From: Phycisphaeraceae bacterium
GTDB taxonomy: Bacteria; Planctomycetota; Phycisphaerae; Phycisphaerales; Phycisphaeraceae
NCBI GenBank assembly: GCA_020851735.1
Contig: JADZCD010000037.1
Location: 62,001-126,000 of the forward strand
Direction: 5' to 3'
Length of the DNA stretch: 64,000 bases
The notes below the pieces were generated by a model. It was not told where the DNA came from. It did not search any database and was given only the letters and a program-made list of their open reading frames with translations. Within the stretch, counting starts at the first letter, position 1. Each line of letters starts with the position of its first letter. Below are positions 17,441 through 25,943 of the stretch, piece by piece. A program made the position numbers and the translations under genes.

Positions 17441-18214
17441 TCAATCGCCCGCCTGCACCTGCTTCTTGGGCAACACCATTTTCCCTTCCGGATCGATCTG
17501 GAAGGTGTCGCCCATGGGATTCTGGTTGGGGAAACGGCTGACCTTCGTCGGCTCGTAGTTCTTAAGGTCCACGTTGGGGTTGAGCATCATCTCCACCCGG
17601 AAACGGCGCACCTGCGTGTCGTCGAGCGTGTCTTCCTCGCTGAACAGCAGGTTGATGTCGCGGAACATGGGGCATTCGCCCAGCGCGGTCATGAACTGCG
17701 CCACTTCCACGTCCGTCGGCGCCATGCCCACCAGGCTGAGGGTCACTTCCGTCTTGGGCACCTCGGGCGCCGTGGGCTCGACTTTCTTCTGGTCGTTCTT
17801 GGCTTTCTGCAGCGCGGTGCTGGCCCGGGCCGCGGCCTGGACCACCTTGGTCTGCAGGCCGAATTCCGTCAGGCTCACGGTGGCGGGCATGTTGTTGATC
17901 AGCTCCGCCAGGATGACGCTGCGCGGCACACGCTCGATCAAGGCCCCGCTGACCTGGGCCTTGTAGATCATCGCTTCCTTGCGCTTCTGGAGTTCCTCGA
18001 GCTGCTCCAGCCGCTTGGCGGCTTCCTCAAAATGGGTGTTGACCTCCTTTTGCAGGGCCTTGACGTCCCGCCGCTGCTGGTCGGTCACGAAATACGCGCC
18101 CACCACGCCGGACATCACCACCCCGAACAGCATCAGGCTGACCAGGTTGGTCCGGCGCTGGATGCGCCTTTCCACGAATTCCTCGGGCAGAATGCTTAGG
18201 TCACGCATGGCCAT
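17441..18214 (-). CDS. pilN: Pilus assembly protein PilN
   Basis: A 257-residue bitopic protein. The N-terminus holds the PilM-binding motif region (DLSILPEEFVERR, compare the INLLP-type motif), then a membrane segment LMLFGVVMSGVVGAYFV, a coiled coil and a ferredoxin-like domain with TEVTLSLVGMAPTDVEVAQF. The C-terminal 50 residues are an extension. Two in-frame ATGs exist (18214, 18208); the AAGGA site is better spaced for the second. It lies downstream of pilM in the same operon. Confidence 0.82.
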   Translation of the reverse strand: MAMRDLSILPEEFVERRIQRRTNLVSLMLFGVVMSGVVGAYFVTDQQRRDVKALQKEVNTHFEEAAKRLEQLEELQKRKEAMIYKAQVSGALIERVPRSVILAELINNMPATVSLTEFGLQTKVVQAAARASTALQKAKNDQKKVEPTAPEVPKTEVTLSLVGMAPTDVEVAQFMTALGECPMFRDINLLFSEEDTLDDTQVRRFRVEMMLNPNVDLKNYEPTKVSRFPNQNPMGDTFQIDPEGKMVLPKKQVQAGD

Positions 18215-18283
18215 GCTTCCTTCGCGGGTCTCCAGGCTCAGGCGCCGGTCGCCTTGTGTTTCGCAGCCACGGGGAACCGGCGC

Positions 18284-19558
18284 TTAAAAGTCCGGATCAC
18301 AGAGGCTAAGCCCCAACGGCACCGCCCAACCGGGCTGCGGCCGACGCAGATCCACGCCCAACGGCGCGTGACCCGCTGTCGCCCGCACCAAACGGGCCAG
18401 GGGGTCGCCTAACTGGGCGCCGATCCGCAATCTCTGGGCAATTTGCTGGCAAGCCTGCGTCTGATTCGCCTCGCCGCCGAGGAACACCAGCTTCTCCACC
18501 GGCCGACCGGGGAACAGGCTCTGGTGATAGCGCAGGCTCAATTGCAGTTCGTCGATCAGACATTCCAAGGTGTCGTTTTCCGCCGCCTTGGGTGTCGGTT
18601 CTTCGTGCGGAGGGCTGTCCAGCGCCGCCGTGCCGGCCGATTTGGATCCGCCGTCCGCCAGCGCGTGAGGATCTTCCGCCGCCATCTGGGCTTCAATCAT
18701 CGCCAGCGGGCCGCGCTCTTCGGGCATGCCCGCCAGGGTCTGGCGCCGGCTGGGCGTCACGGGCGTGGCCACTTCGGCCGCAACGGCGGGTTTGGCCGCC
18801 ATGAGCCGCGGCGCCTGGGCGTCGCGCATGCGCGCTTCCCGCGCCGCCATGAAGCCGACGCCGTCCGCCTTCGCCCGGGCCGCGGTGACCTGGTCGCCGG
18901 CCGCCAGCACCGTCTTGGCGAACACCATCTGGCTGCCGTGGGCGATGACCACCTTGGTGGTGGCGGACCCGATGTCGATAAAGCAGGTCGTCCGCTTCTG
19001 GTCGTCGTTGCGGCGATACATGTGGGCGAACGCCTTTAAAAGGGCGGCCGCCTCGCTCTGCATGCCCACCACGTCCAGGCGGGTGGATTTCATCAGGTTG
19101 ATATAGCGCATCACCGCGTCGCGGCTGGCGGCTAAACAAATCACTTCCTGTTTGGTCCCGCCGTCACGCTGGATCGGCCCGACTTCAAAGTAGCGCACCA
19201 CCATGCGGGCGGGCTCGACGTTCAGCCGCTCCCGCAATTGGGCGGACACCTGGCTTTCCAGATCCTGGTGCTCGGCGACGGCCACCTGCAGATGGGCCAC
19301 TAAAGTCTGATAGGCCGGCAGCGAACAGATCGCCTGGCGACCCTTAAACCCGCCCTTTTTTAGAAGCACGGGCAGGGTTTGTTCGTAGAAGCGCAGACGC
19401 GCCGCCACATCGCCGCGGAGTTCCTCCGGCAGCTCGGCGCCCGCGGCGGCAAGCAGCTGCGGCGGATCGGTGAGCGTCACCTGGACCAACTTGAGGCGAT
19501 CAGCCCCAAAGTCAATGCCGATCGGCGACACCTTGGTTTTAGACCAACCTAACCACAT
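18284..19558 (-). CDS. pilM: Pilus assembly protein PilM, with large insertion
   Basis: A 424-residue actin-like protein that sits at the cytoplasmic face and binds the PilN N-terminus. The family hallmarks are GIDFGADRLKLVQV at the start, AICSLPAYQTLVAHLQV, and the phosphate-binding motif TCFIDIGSATTKVVIAHG. About 105 residues (roughly 226-330), rich in Ala, Arg, Glu and Pro, separate this from the C-terminal IDELQLSLRYHQSLFPGR and VEKLVFLGGEANQ; ordinary PilM has only a short segment there. It is the first gene of the operon, divergent from hslU. Confidence 0.85.
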   Translation of the reverse strand: MWLGWSKTKVSPIGIDFGADRLKLVQVTLTDPPQLLAAAGAELPEELRGDVAARLRFYEQTLPVLLKKGGFKGRQAICSLPAYQTLVAHLQVAVAEHQDLESQVSAQLRERLNVEPARMVVRYFEVGPIQRDGGTKQEVICLAASRDAVMRYINLMKSTRLDVVGMQSEAAALLKAFAHMYRRNDDQKRTTCFIDIGSATTKVVIAHGSQMVFAKTVLAAGDQVTAARAKADGVGFMAAREARMRDAQAPRLMAAKPAVAAEVATPVTPSRRQTLAGMPEERGPLAMIEAQMAAEDPHALADGGSKSAGTAALDSPPHEEPTPKAAENDTLECLIDELQLSLRYHQSLFPGRPVEKLVFLGGEANQTQACQQIAQRLRIGAQLGDPLARLVRATAGHAPLGVDLRRPQPGWAVPLGLSLCDPDF

Positions 19559-19860
19559 GTGTTTACATCAACTTCCCGGCGACTTAGCGCCCCAGTTAAA
19601 GTCATTACCCATCCTCGCGCGGCAACCATCGCCGCTCAGACGTTAAAGGTCGCCTAAGGTTCATCGACCCTCCCCACAGGCCGGTTTAGCCCTCCCCACC
19701 GGCTTTCCCTACTTTATTGGCCACTTGATCTTGCCCATCCTGCCCAGCCCCACCGTGTCCTATAACTTCCAAAGCGCCGACCGAGGCTTACCTATTGACG
19801 GATCAGCCCACGCGGTCGCCAGAGGGCTTACAATGGGACTTTCCCCCCAAGGATTCGCCT

Positions 19861-21255
19861 ATGACTACCACCGCCAAGCCGCTGACCCCCCGCCAGATCG
19901 TCGCTGAGCTGGATCGCTACATCATCGGGCAGGGAGCCGCCAAGCGGGCTGTGGCGGTAGCCATTCGTAACCGTTGGCGCAGACAGCAGTTGCCTAAGGA
20001 AGTGGCCGGCGACGTTTACCCTAAGAACATCATCATGATCGGGCCCACCGGCGTGGGAAAGACCGAAATCGCCCGCCGGCTGGCACACCTGACCGGGGCG
20101 CCCTTTATCAAAGTCGAAGCCTCGCGTTATACGGAGGTCGGGTACCACGGGCGGGACGTGGAGTCGATGGTCCGCGACTTATTGGATCACGCCCTGTCGC
20201 TGGTTCGGTCCGAACAGGCGCAGACCGTCCAGGACAAGGCCAGCCAGGCCGCCCAGCAGAGGCTGCTGGACATCCTGTTGCCGCCCCGACCATCCCAGGC
20301 GATCGGCGGAAGCTTCGTGGCCGTGGAGGACTCGGCTGAGCGGCGGGATCAGACCCGCCAGAAACTACTGGAGCAGTTGCAGGCCGGCGCGTTGGACGAC
20401 CGGGAGGTGGAGATCACCATTTCCACGCGGCCGTCCGCTTCGATCATGTTCGCCAACATGGGCATCGACCAGATGGACCCGGACATGGCCAACATGTTTG
20501 AGCGCATGATTCCCGAGCAGACCAACCGGCGGAAAGTCACCGTGGCGGAGGCTAAGCGTATTCTGGCTGAGCAGGAGACCGACAAGCTGCTGGACCGCGA
20601 GAAGATCACGGCTGAGGCGATCCGCCGCACGGAGGAGAGCGGCATTATTTTCCTCGATGAAATCGACAAGATCGCCACGCCCGGCGGGGAATCGTCCGGC
20701 GGAGGATCGGGCGGGCGCGGGCCGGACGTCTCGCGGCAGGGCGTGCAGCGTGACCTCTTGCCGATCGTGGAAGGGTCGGCCGTCACCACGCGCCACGGCG
20801 TGGTGCATACGGATCACGTGCTGTTCATCGCGGCCGGGGCGTTTCACAGCGCGGCCGTCAGTGACCTGATGCCTGAACTGCAGGGCCGGTTCCCCATCCG
20901 CGTGGAATTATCGCCCTTGGGCAAGGATGATTTTGTCCGCATTTTGACTGAGCCACATAACGCCCTGACCCGCCAGCAACAAGCGCTGCTGGGCGTGGAA
21001 GGGCTGACGATCACGTTCGACGCCCAGGCCATCGAAGCCATCGCGGACCTGGCTGCCAAGGCCAACGCCACGCTGGAGAACATCGGGGCCCGCCGCTTGA
21101 TGACCATCGTGGAAAAAGTGTTTGAGGAGATCAGCTTCGACGCGCCCCAGCGCGTGGCACGAGGAGAAAGCAGCCTGGCGATCACGGCGGAATTTGTCCG
21201 CACACAGGTGGCGCCGATCCTGCAGGATGAGGATCTGTCACGGTTTGTGCTGTAA
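19861..21255 (+). CDS. hslU: ATP-dependent protease ATPase subunit HslU
   Basis: A 464-residue AAA+ unfoldase. N-terminal TPRQIVAELDRYIIGQ, Walker A GPTGVGKT (61-68), Walker B IIFLDEID (about 263-270) and an intermediate domain (about 110-250) identify HslU rather than ClpX. The ATG at 19861 lies 7 nt after AAGGA. The pore motif reads GYHG (94-97) where the usual motif is GYVG. The partner protease hslV is normally adjacent but is absent on both sides here, so it must lie elsewhere or be missing. The gene stands alone, divergent from pilM. Confidence 0.93.
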   Translation: MTTTAKPLTPRQIVAELDRYIIGQGAAKRAVAVAIRNRWRRQQLPKEVAGDVYPKNIIMIGPTGVGKTEIARRLAHLTGAPFIKVEASRYTEVGYHGRDVESMVRDLLDHALSLVRSEQAQTVQDKASQAAQQRLLDILLPPRPSQAIGGSFVAVEDSAERRDQTRQKLLEQLQAGALDDREVEITISTRPSASIMFANMGIDQMDPDMANMFERMIPEQTNRRKVTVAEAKRILAEQETDKLLDREKITAEAIRRTEESGIIFLDEIDKIATPGGESSGGGSGGRGPDVSRQGVQRDLLPIVEGSAVTTRHGVVHTDHVLFIAAGAFHSAAVSDLMPELQGRFPIRVELSPLGKDDFVRILTEPHNALTRQQQALLGVEGLTITFDAQAIEAIADLAAKANATLENIGARRLMTIVEKVFEEISFDAPQRVARGESSLAITAEFVRTQVAPILQDEDLSRFVL

Positions 21256-21298
21256 GAGCCTGGGGCTGAAATCCGTCACGGGAAGACATCGAGCCGGC

Positions 21299-21316
21299 CC
21301 CGCATTTCCATGCGGG
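21299..21316. repeat. Palindromic hairpin CCCGCAT/ATGCGGG
   Basis: CCCGCAT, TTCC, ATGCGGG. There is no T-run. A longer version of the same stem (GCCCCGCAT/ATGCGGGGC) occurs at 56379-56400 and a half copy at 62160. Confidence 0.55.
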
Positions 21317-21343
21317 ACTATGAGATCTAGGGCAAACAAGACA

Positions 21344-21364
21344 CCCAGGCATGCAATGCCTGGG
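21344..21364. repeat. Palindromic hairpin CCCAGGCAT/ATGCCTGGG
   Basis: A perfect 9-bp stem with a GCA loop. It has the same pattern (CCC arm, AT next to the apex) as the hairpins at 21299 and 22597. The rest of 21256-21519 holds no gene; a C-run/GGAAGG copy follows at about 21370. Confidence 0.55.
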
Positions 21365-21519
21365 CTTGTCCCCCGGAAGGGCGTGCGGGAAAAGCTCGCT
21401 TGCCGGGAAATTCCATCCGGGGGGCGCTTGCGTGGGCACAATTGACTTGCGAAACTACTCGGCCTGTCGTTACTTTCGTTTGGCAAGCGGGTGCCTTTTT
21501 CTTTCGGAGGTTCTATCCC

Positions 21520-22554
21520 ATGGCTCGTCCTGTCACGCTATTTACCGGTCAGTGGGCGGATCTTTCCTTGGACGTGGTTTGCCAGAAGGCCAAAAGCTTC
21601 GGGTACGACGGGCTGGAGCTGGCCTGCTGGGGCGATCACTTTGACGTAGTGCAGGCACTTAAAGACGACAACTACGTCAAGACCCGCTGGCAAATTCTGG
21701 GCGACCACGGACTGACGTGCTTTGCGATCTCGGCCCACCTGGTGGGCCAGGCGACCTGCGACCTGATCGACGAACGGCACAAGCTGATTCTGCCCCCGGA
21801 AATCTGGGGCAATGGCGATCCCGAAGGCGTGCGCAAGCGCGCGGCTAAGCGGATGATCGAAACGGCGCAGGCTTGCCGGAAGCTGATGGACGCCAAGCCG
21901 GGACGTAAGAAAAAGGACGCGTTCCCGGCGGTGGTCAACGGGTTCACCGGCTCAAGCATCTGGCACTCGATCTATGCGTTCCCGCCGACCGATCAGGCTT
22001 ACTGGGAAAAGGGATTCGTGGACTTCGGCCAGCGCTGGAAGCCGATCCTCGACGGATTTGAGAAGGTGAACGTCAACTTCGCCTTGGAAGTGCACCCGAC
22101 GGAAATCGCCTTTGACATCGCCTCGGCCTACCCGGCTTTGGAAGCGGTGAAGGGTCACAAGCGCTTCGGATTTAACTACGATCCTTCGCACTTAGGCTAC
22201 CAGGGCGTGGATTATGTGAAGTTCATCCGCAGCTTCCCCAAGCGGATCTTCCACGTGCACGTCAAGGACGCGTGGTGGGGACACGGCGACGGCACGGTGG
22301 GCGTCTTCGGCGGGCACACGACATTCGCTGATCCCCGCCGGTATTGGGACTTCCGCTCGCCGGGACGGGGCGACATTAACTTTGAAGAAATCATCGTGGC
22401 CCTAAATGACGTCGGCTACCAGGGCCCGTTGTCGGTGGAATGGGAAGACAGCCGCATGGACCGTGAACACGGCGCGGCGGAGGCGGCGGCGTTTGTCAGG
22501 AAGATCGACTTTAAGCCGTCCAACATCGCCTTTGACGCCCAGTTCGACCGCTAA
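21520..22554 (+). CDS. Sugar phosphate isomerase/epimerase (xylose isomerase-like TIM barrel)
   Basis: A 344-residue protein of the AP_endonuc_2 / xylose isomerase-like superfamily. The start [18 protein letters not shown] at 21520 lies 9 nt after GGAGG. Metal-ligand motifs are visible along the barrel: FALEVHPTE (Glu), NYDPSHLGY (Asp/His), HVHVKD (His) and [15 protein letters not shown] (Glu). In planctomycetes such enzymes are abundant and often act on inositol or sugar derivatives; the substrate cannot be read from sequence. It appears to be a monocistronic gene ending in a strong terminator at 22692. No signal peptide is seen in the chosen frame. Confidence 0.85.
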   Translation: MARPVTLFTGQWADLSLDVVCQKAKSFGYDGLELACWGDHFDVVQALKDDNYVKTRWQILGDHGLTCFAISAHLVGQATCDLIDERHKLILPPEIWGNGDPEGVRKRAAKRMIETAQACRKLMDAKPGRKKKDAFPAVVNGFTGSSIWHSIYAFPPTDQAYWEKGFVDFGQRWKPILDGFEKVNVNFALEVHPTEIAFDIASAYPALEAVKGHKRFGFNYDPSHLGYQGVDYVKFIRSFPKRIFHVHVKDAWWGHGDGTVGVFGGHTTFADPRRYWDFRSPGRGDINFEEIIVALNDVGYQGPLSVEWEDSRMDREHGAAEAAAFVRKIDFKPSNIAFDAQFDR

Positions 22555-22586
22555 CCCCCCCGGAAGGGAGCTCCGGAAGGGAAGGC
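22555..22586. repeat. C-run/GGAAG element directly after the isomerase stop
   Basis: CCCCCCCGGAAGG follows the TAA without a gap, then CTCCGGAAGG. Confidence 0.7.
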
Positions 22587-22596
22587 AGCAAGGCAA

Positions 22597-22617
22597 CCCA
22601 CGGATTCAATCCGTGGG
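22597..22617. repeat. 10-bp palindromic hairpin
   Basis: CCCACGGATT, C, AATCCGTGGG. It is related in form to the hairpins at 21299 and 21344. No T-run follows. Confidence 0.55.
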
Positions 22618-22691
22618 CTTCTTCCGGCACCACTGTCACCGACATTCCCGAACCCCTGTCGCATCAGTGCGTATTCGTCCACGCGGCGGCG

Positions 22692-22722
22692 AACCCCCGA
22701 GAAGGAACTCGGGGGTTTTTTT
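22692..22722 (+). terminator. Intrinsic terminator after the sugar isomerase
   Basis: A perfect 10-bp stem AACCCCCGAG / CTCGGGGGTT with a six-base loop and a T-run. Confidence 0.9.
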
Positions 22723-22776
22723 GATTTTTTCTAGGTTTTTTTCGACTTGCCGGGCGGGCCGGTATCATGGGAAGCC

Positions 22777-23274
22777 ATGAACTCATTGCTCTACTGGGCG
22801 GCGCTCTGTCTGGCGATTTCGATCTTCCTGTTTTTCGTGGAGATCTTTATTCCCTCCGGCGGATTGCTGGGGGTGATGTCAGCCCTGGCGCTGGTGACGG
22901 GGATTTTTCTGATTTTCCGGGTTAACACCAGCCTGGGACTGGTGGGGGCGATTGTGTCGGTGCTGGCGATTCCGTTTTTGTTCATGCTGGCGATCAAGCT
23001 CTGGCCTAACACGCCGTTGTTCCGGCTTTTGCTTTTGAAAAATCCGACGACGACGCAGACGGTGGCCGAGCAGACGCCCCAGCCGGGCGAGGAATTGCTG
23101 AACGCCAAGGGGACGGCCCTGACGCAGCTGCGCCCGGTGGGCACGTGTCTGATCGGGGAGCAGCGCTATGAGTGTCTGTCGGAAAGCGGCATGATCCCGG
23201 TGGGCACGACGGTACAGGTGGTGGCGGTCGACGGCATGCAGATCAAGGTTCGCCCCGCCCCCCCCGGAACCTGA
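22777..23274 (+). CDS. NfeD-like membrane protein
   Basis: A 165-residue protein with three membrane helices (about residues 3-22, 25-45, 50-75) and a C-terminal OB-fold domain (LNAKGTALTQLRPVGTCLIG through TTVQVVAVDGMQIKVRP), the NfeD core. NfeD proteins partner with SPFH/stomatin proteins in membrane microdomains; no SPFH gene is adjacent. It lacks the long ClpP-like protease domain of full NfeD. The ATG at 22777 is used because the hydrophobic segment begins there. The C-terminal Pro codons and the TGA are followed by the C-run/GGAA repeat. Confidence 0.85.
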   Translation: MNSLLYWAALCLAISIFLFFVEIFIPSGGLLGVMSALALVTGIFLIFRVNTSLGLVGAIVSVLAIPFLFMLAIKLWPNTPLFRLLLLKNPTTTQTVAEQTPQPGEELLNAKGTALTQLRPVGTCLIGEQRYECLSESGMIPVGTTVQVVAVDGMQIKVRPAPPGT

Positions 23275-23283
23275 CCCCCGGAA
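23275..23283. repeat. C-run/GGAA element directly after the NfeD stop
   Basis: CCCCCGGAA abuts the TGA; another CCCCCCGGAA copy forms the last codons of the gene. Confidence 0.55.
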
Positions 23284-23294
23284 AATGAAAACGC

Positions 23295-23311
23295 GCGGTT
23301 CTTTGAACCGC
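23295..23311. repeat. Short hairpin between convergent genes
   Basis: GCGGTTC, TTT, GAACCGC. It lacks a T-run on either strand, so a terminator role is weak. Confidence 0.4.
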
Positions 23312-23379
23312 CGCTAAACGCTATCGCCGGTTACGGGCTGCGCGTGGGCGAAGGGTGACACTGACCGCTTAACTTATAT

Positions 23380-23646
23380 CTACTGGCCGAGGGCTTCGAC
23401 GCGTTCCTGGGGTGAGCCGATCTTGGTCACGCGGACGCCGAAGTTCTCGCCGACCTTCACGGCGGTGCCCTTGCCGATGGGCTTGTTGTTCACCAGAAGG
23501 TCCAGCTCTTCCTCGACGGGTTTTTCCAGCTCCAGGATCACGCCGGGGGACAGGCCCAATACGCCGCTGAGCATCATCCGCTGCTGGCCGACCTGCACGA
23601 TCACAGGGACGGACAACTTGAGAATGGTCTGTAAATCGGTGGCCAT
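23380..23646 (-). CDS. fliN: FliN/SpoA-domain protein (stand-alone)
   Basis: An 88-residue protein consisting of little more than one SpoA (FliN C-terminal) domain: LKLSVPVIVQVGQQRMMLS, LGLSPGVILELEKPVEEELDLLVNN and the GKGTAVKVGENFGVRVTKIG strand pair. FliN forms the lower C-ring of the flagellar switch; SpoA proteins also serve type III secretion (SctQ). The usual N-terminal region of FliN is very short here. No other flagellar gene is in the window, and the neighbour trpE (58 bp upstream on the same strand) is unrelated. Confidence 0.85.
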   Translation of the reverse strand: MATDLQTILKLSVPVIVQVGQQRMMLSGVLGLSPGVILELEKPVEEELDLLVNNKPIGKGTAVKVGENFGVRVTKIGSPQERVEALGQ

Positions 23647-23704
23647 GATTTAGTTATCGGCCCAGGGGGCTGTTGCTCTTCACCGACGGCGGCGGAAGGC
23701 GGTT

Positions 23705-25285
23705 TTACTTCTTGGCAAAGGCCTTTTCCGCCACTTCGACGGCTTTGGCCAGGGCAGCGGCTTTGCTGACGGTTTCCTTGTGTTCCAAGTCCGGCACGCT
23801 GTCAGCCACGATGCCGGCGCCGGCCTGGACGTGCACCCGCCAGGTGCCCTTGTCCCGTCCGGGCATGACCACCATGGTCCGCAGACCGATGGCCATGTCC
23901 ATGTTGCCGGAGAAATCGGCGTAGCCGACGGCGCCGGCGTAGGGCCCGCGGCGGGTGGGTTCCAGGTCGTCGATGATCTGCATGGCCCGGACCTTGGGGG
24001 CGCCGCTGACGGTGCCCACGGGCAGGGTGTAGCGGAGGGCGTCCCAGCAGGTCATGCCTTCACGCATCTGCCCCACGACGGTGGAACTGATGTGCATCAC
24101 GTGGCTGTACCGCTCGACCACCATGACCTCCGGCAGGCGCACGCTGCCGGGCACGGCGACGCGGCCTAAGTCATTGCGGCCCAGGTCGACGAGCATGATG
24201 TGTTCGGCCCGTTCCTTGGGGTCGGCCAGGAGTTCGGCTTCCAGGGCCTTGTCTTCGGTGTCGGTCTTGCCGCGGCGGCGGGTGCCGGCCAGGGGACGAT
24301 TGACCACCTGGCCCCCGCGGACGCGGCAGAGAATCTCCGGGCTGGAGCCGATGAGCATCCCGCCGTCGATCTGCACATAGAACATGTACGGCGACGGATT
24401 GACCACCCGCAAGGCGCGATAGATGTCAAACGGATCAGCCTGGGTTTCCAGCTCAAAGCGCTGGCTGACGACGACCTGGAAGATGTCGCCGGCCGAGATG
24501 TATTGCTTGCACTTTTCCACGGCGCTTTGGTATTGCCCAGCCCCCATGTTGCCCAGGGGCAATTGGGGGGGCGGGGTTTCCAGTTCCACTTCGCCGACGG
24601 CTAATTCCGGGGACCCGGGGGGGGTGGTCAGGCGCTGGCGTTCGATCTTGGCGACGATGGCTTCCAGCTCGGCCTGCCCGGCGGCGTAGGCGGCCTCCAC
24701 GTTGGCATGCTCTTCCAGGAGCACCTGGGTGAGTACGAGAACGGTTTTCTGGACCTGATCGAAGACCACCACGTGGCGGTACAGGCCCATGTGCAGGTCG
24801 GGCAGGCCGCGGTCATCACGCGGCGGGTGGGGAAGGCTTTCGCCTTCGAGGTAGCGGACGGTGTCGTATCCGGCCAGGCCCAGCCAGCCGCCGGCGAAAT
24901 CGGGCTTGGGGGCGCGATCACCGCTGACCACGTGCCAGCCGGCGGTGAGGCGCTCGAGCTCCTTAAGCGGATCGGGGCTGTGGAATTTGCGGGAACGCTG
25001 GGGGTAACGGTGGTCTTTGATTTCCACGTCCTGCCCGTGGGCGATTAACTCCACGACGGGGCGGGAACCTAAGAAGCTGTAGCGGGCGATCCGCTCGCCG
25101 TCGACGACGGATTCCAGCAGGAAGCTGGGGGCCAGGCGATCGTCGGGCTCCACGAGCCGGCGGTAGGCCAGCACGGGCGTCAACTGGTCGGCCAGCAGGC
25201 GGCGGTACATGGTGACCAGCGTGCCCTGCCCGCCTGATTCGGCCAGGCGATTGAACTCGGCGAATTCCGGATAGGTTCTGCCCAT
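23705..25285 (-). CDS. trpE: Anthranilate synthase component I
   Basis: A 526-residue chorismate-utilising enzyme, making anthranilate with ammonia from TrpG. N-terminal feedback region: SFLLESVVDGERIARYSFLG, with the LLES motif typical of tryptophan-sensitive TrpE. Catalytic core: NPSPYMFYVQIDGGMLIGSS, RPLAGTRRRGKTDTED, MLVDLGRNDLGR, and SGAPKVRAMQIIDDLE. About residues 219-226 form a Pro/Gly loop (TTPPGSPE) encoded by a C-run/CCGGAA stretch like the dispersed repeat. trpG is not adjacent. A hypothetical gene lies 117 bp upstream on the same strand. Confidence 0.95.
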   Translation of the reverse strand: MGRTYPEFAEFNRLAESGGQGTLVTMYRRLLADQLTPVLAYRRLVEPDDRLAPSFLLESVVDGERIARYSFLGSRPVVELIAHGQDVEIKDHRYPQRSRKFHSPDPLKELERLTAGWHVVSGDRAPKPDFAGGWLGLAGYDTVRYLEGESLPHPPRDDRGLPDLHMGLYRHVVVFDQVQKTVLVLTQVLLEEHANVEAAYAAGQAELEAIVAKIERQRLTTPPGSPELAVGEVELETPPPQLPLGNMGAGQYQSAVEKCKQYISAGDIFQVVVSQRFELETQADPFDIYRALRVVNPSPYMFYVQIDGGMLIGSSPEILCRVRGGQVVNRPLAGTRRRGKTDTEDKALEAELLADPKERAEHIMLVDLGRNDLGRVAVPGSVRLPEVMVVERYSHVMHISSTVVGQMREGMTCWDALRYTLPVGTVSGAPKVRAMQIIDDLEPTRRGPYAGAVGYADFSGNMDMAIGLRTMVVMPGRDKGTWRVHVQAGAGIVADSVPDLEHKETVSKAAALAKAVEVAEKAFAKK

Positions 25286-25402
25286 ACTCGTAAGCCTTGG
25301 CCCCCCACCTTTCGTCTCTGATCGCTTAGTGACCCGCGCTGGTGCGGTTCCATCGGGATCGTGGTTTTTTTAGTGCCGGCGACGCCAGGGAACCCAGGCC
25401 CA

Positions 25403-25834
25403 TTATTCATCGGCATGGAGGCTGGCTTCTTCGCCGCGGGCCTTTTTTTCCAGATATTTACGCACCCAGTTTTCCCAGGTTTTGCCTTCGGCGGTGTCGC
25501 GCCCGCTGAAGACCAGTTTGACGAGGTCGGCATAGCGAAGGCGCAGGCGTTGGTCGGTGTCTTTTTCCAGGACGCGCAGATAGGGTTCGGCGACGTCATG
25601 GCGGCGGTCGTAGATATAGCCTTCGACGACCTTGCCGTCGGCCAGGAAGAGGGTGACGTCACCGCGGTAGTCCAGGGCTTTGGCGATGGCGAATTCGCGT
25701 TCGGCGGCGCTGGTCAACGGCGGGGCCCAGCCCTGGCGGGGCTGGGAGGAGTCAGCCGGGGTCGGCGGGTTGGCGGCTTGGGCATCGTGGCCGGCCGAGG
25801 CGGATTGGGCTTGGGTCTGATCCATAGGAGCCAT
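25403..25834 (-). CDS. Hypothetical protein
   Basis: 143 residues, not recognised. The first 40 residues are polar and low-complexity (Gln, Ala, Pro, Ser). The remainder looks like a compact soluble domain: REFAIAKALDYRGDVTLFL, GKVVEGYIYDRR, PYLRVLEKDTDQRLRLRY and a Lys/Glu-rich helix at the C-terminus. The phrase GDVTLFLADGKVVEGYI suggests a small beta domain of the SH3/Sm-like sort, but that is only an impression. It lies upstream of trpE on the same strand and back-to-back with the P-loop NTPase gene. Two in-frame ATGs (25834, 25825) are possible. Confidence 0.7.
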   Translation of the reverse strand: MAPMDQTQAQSASAGHDAQAANPPTPADSSQPRQGWAPPLTSAAEREFAIAKALDYRGDVTLFLADGKVVEGYIYDRRHDVAEPYLRVLEKDTDQRLRLRYADLVKLVFSGRDTAEGKTWENWVRKYLEKKARGEEASLHADE

Positions 25835-25943
25835 AGTCTAGCGGCGGTGTGGAAGCCCCGCACGGGGAGGGCGGCGGGCCCGGCGGGCGGCGCTTAAGTT
25901 AAGATGGTGCGGACCCTCCTCCCGGCAAGATGGAACTTTGGCC

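Noticed and set aside
21442..21476. TTGACT with TACTTT upstream of the TIM-barrel gene as a promoter
   Set aside because: Spacing is 23 bp, too wide for a sigma70 promoter.
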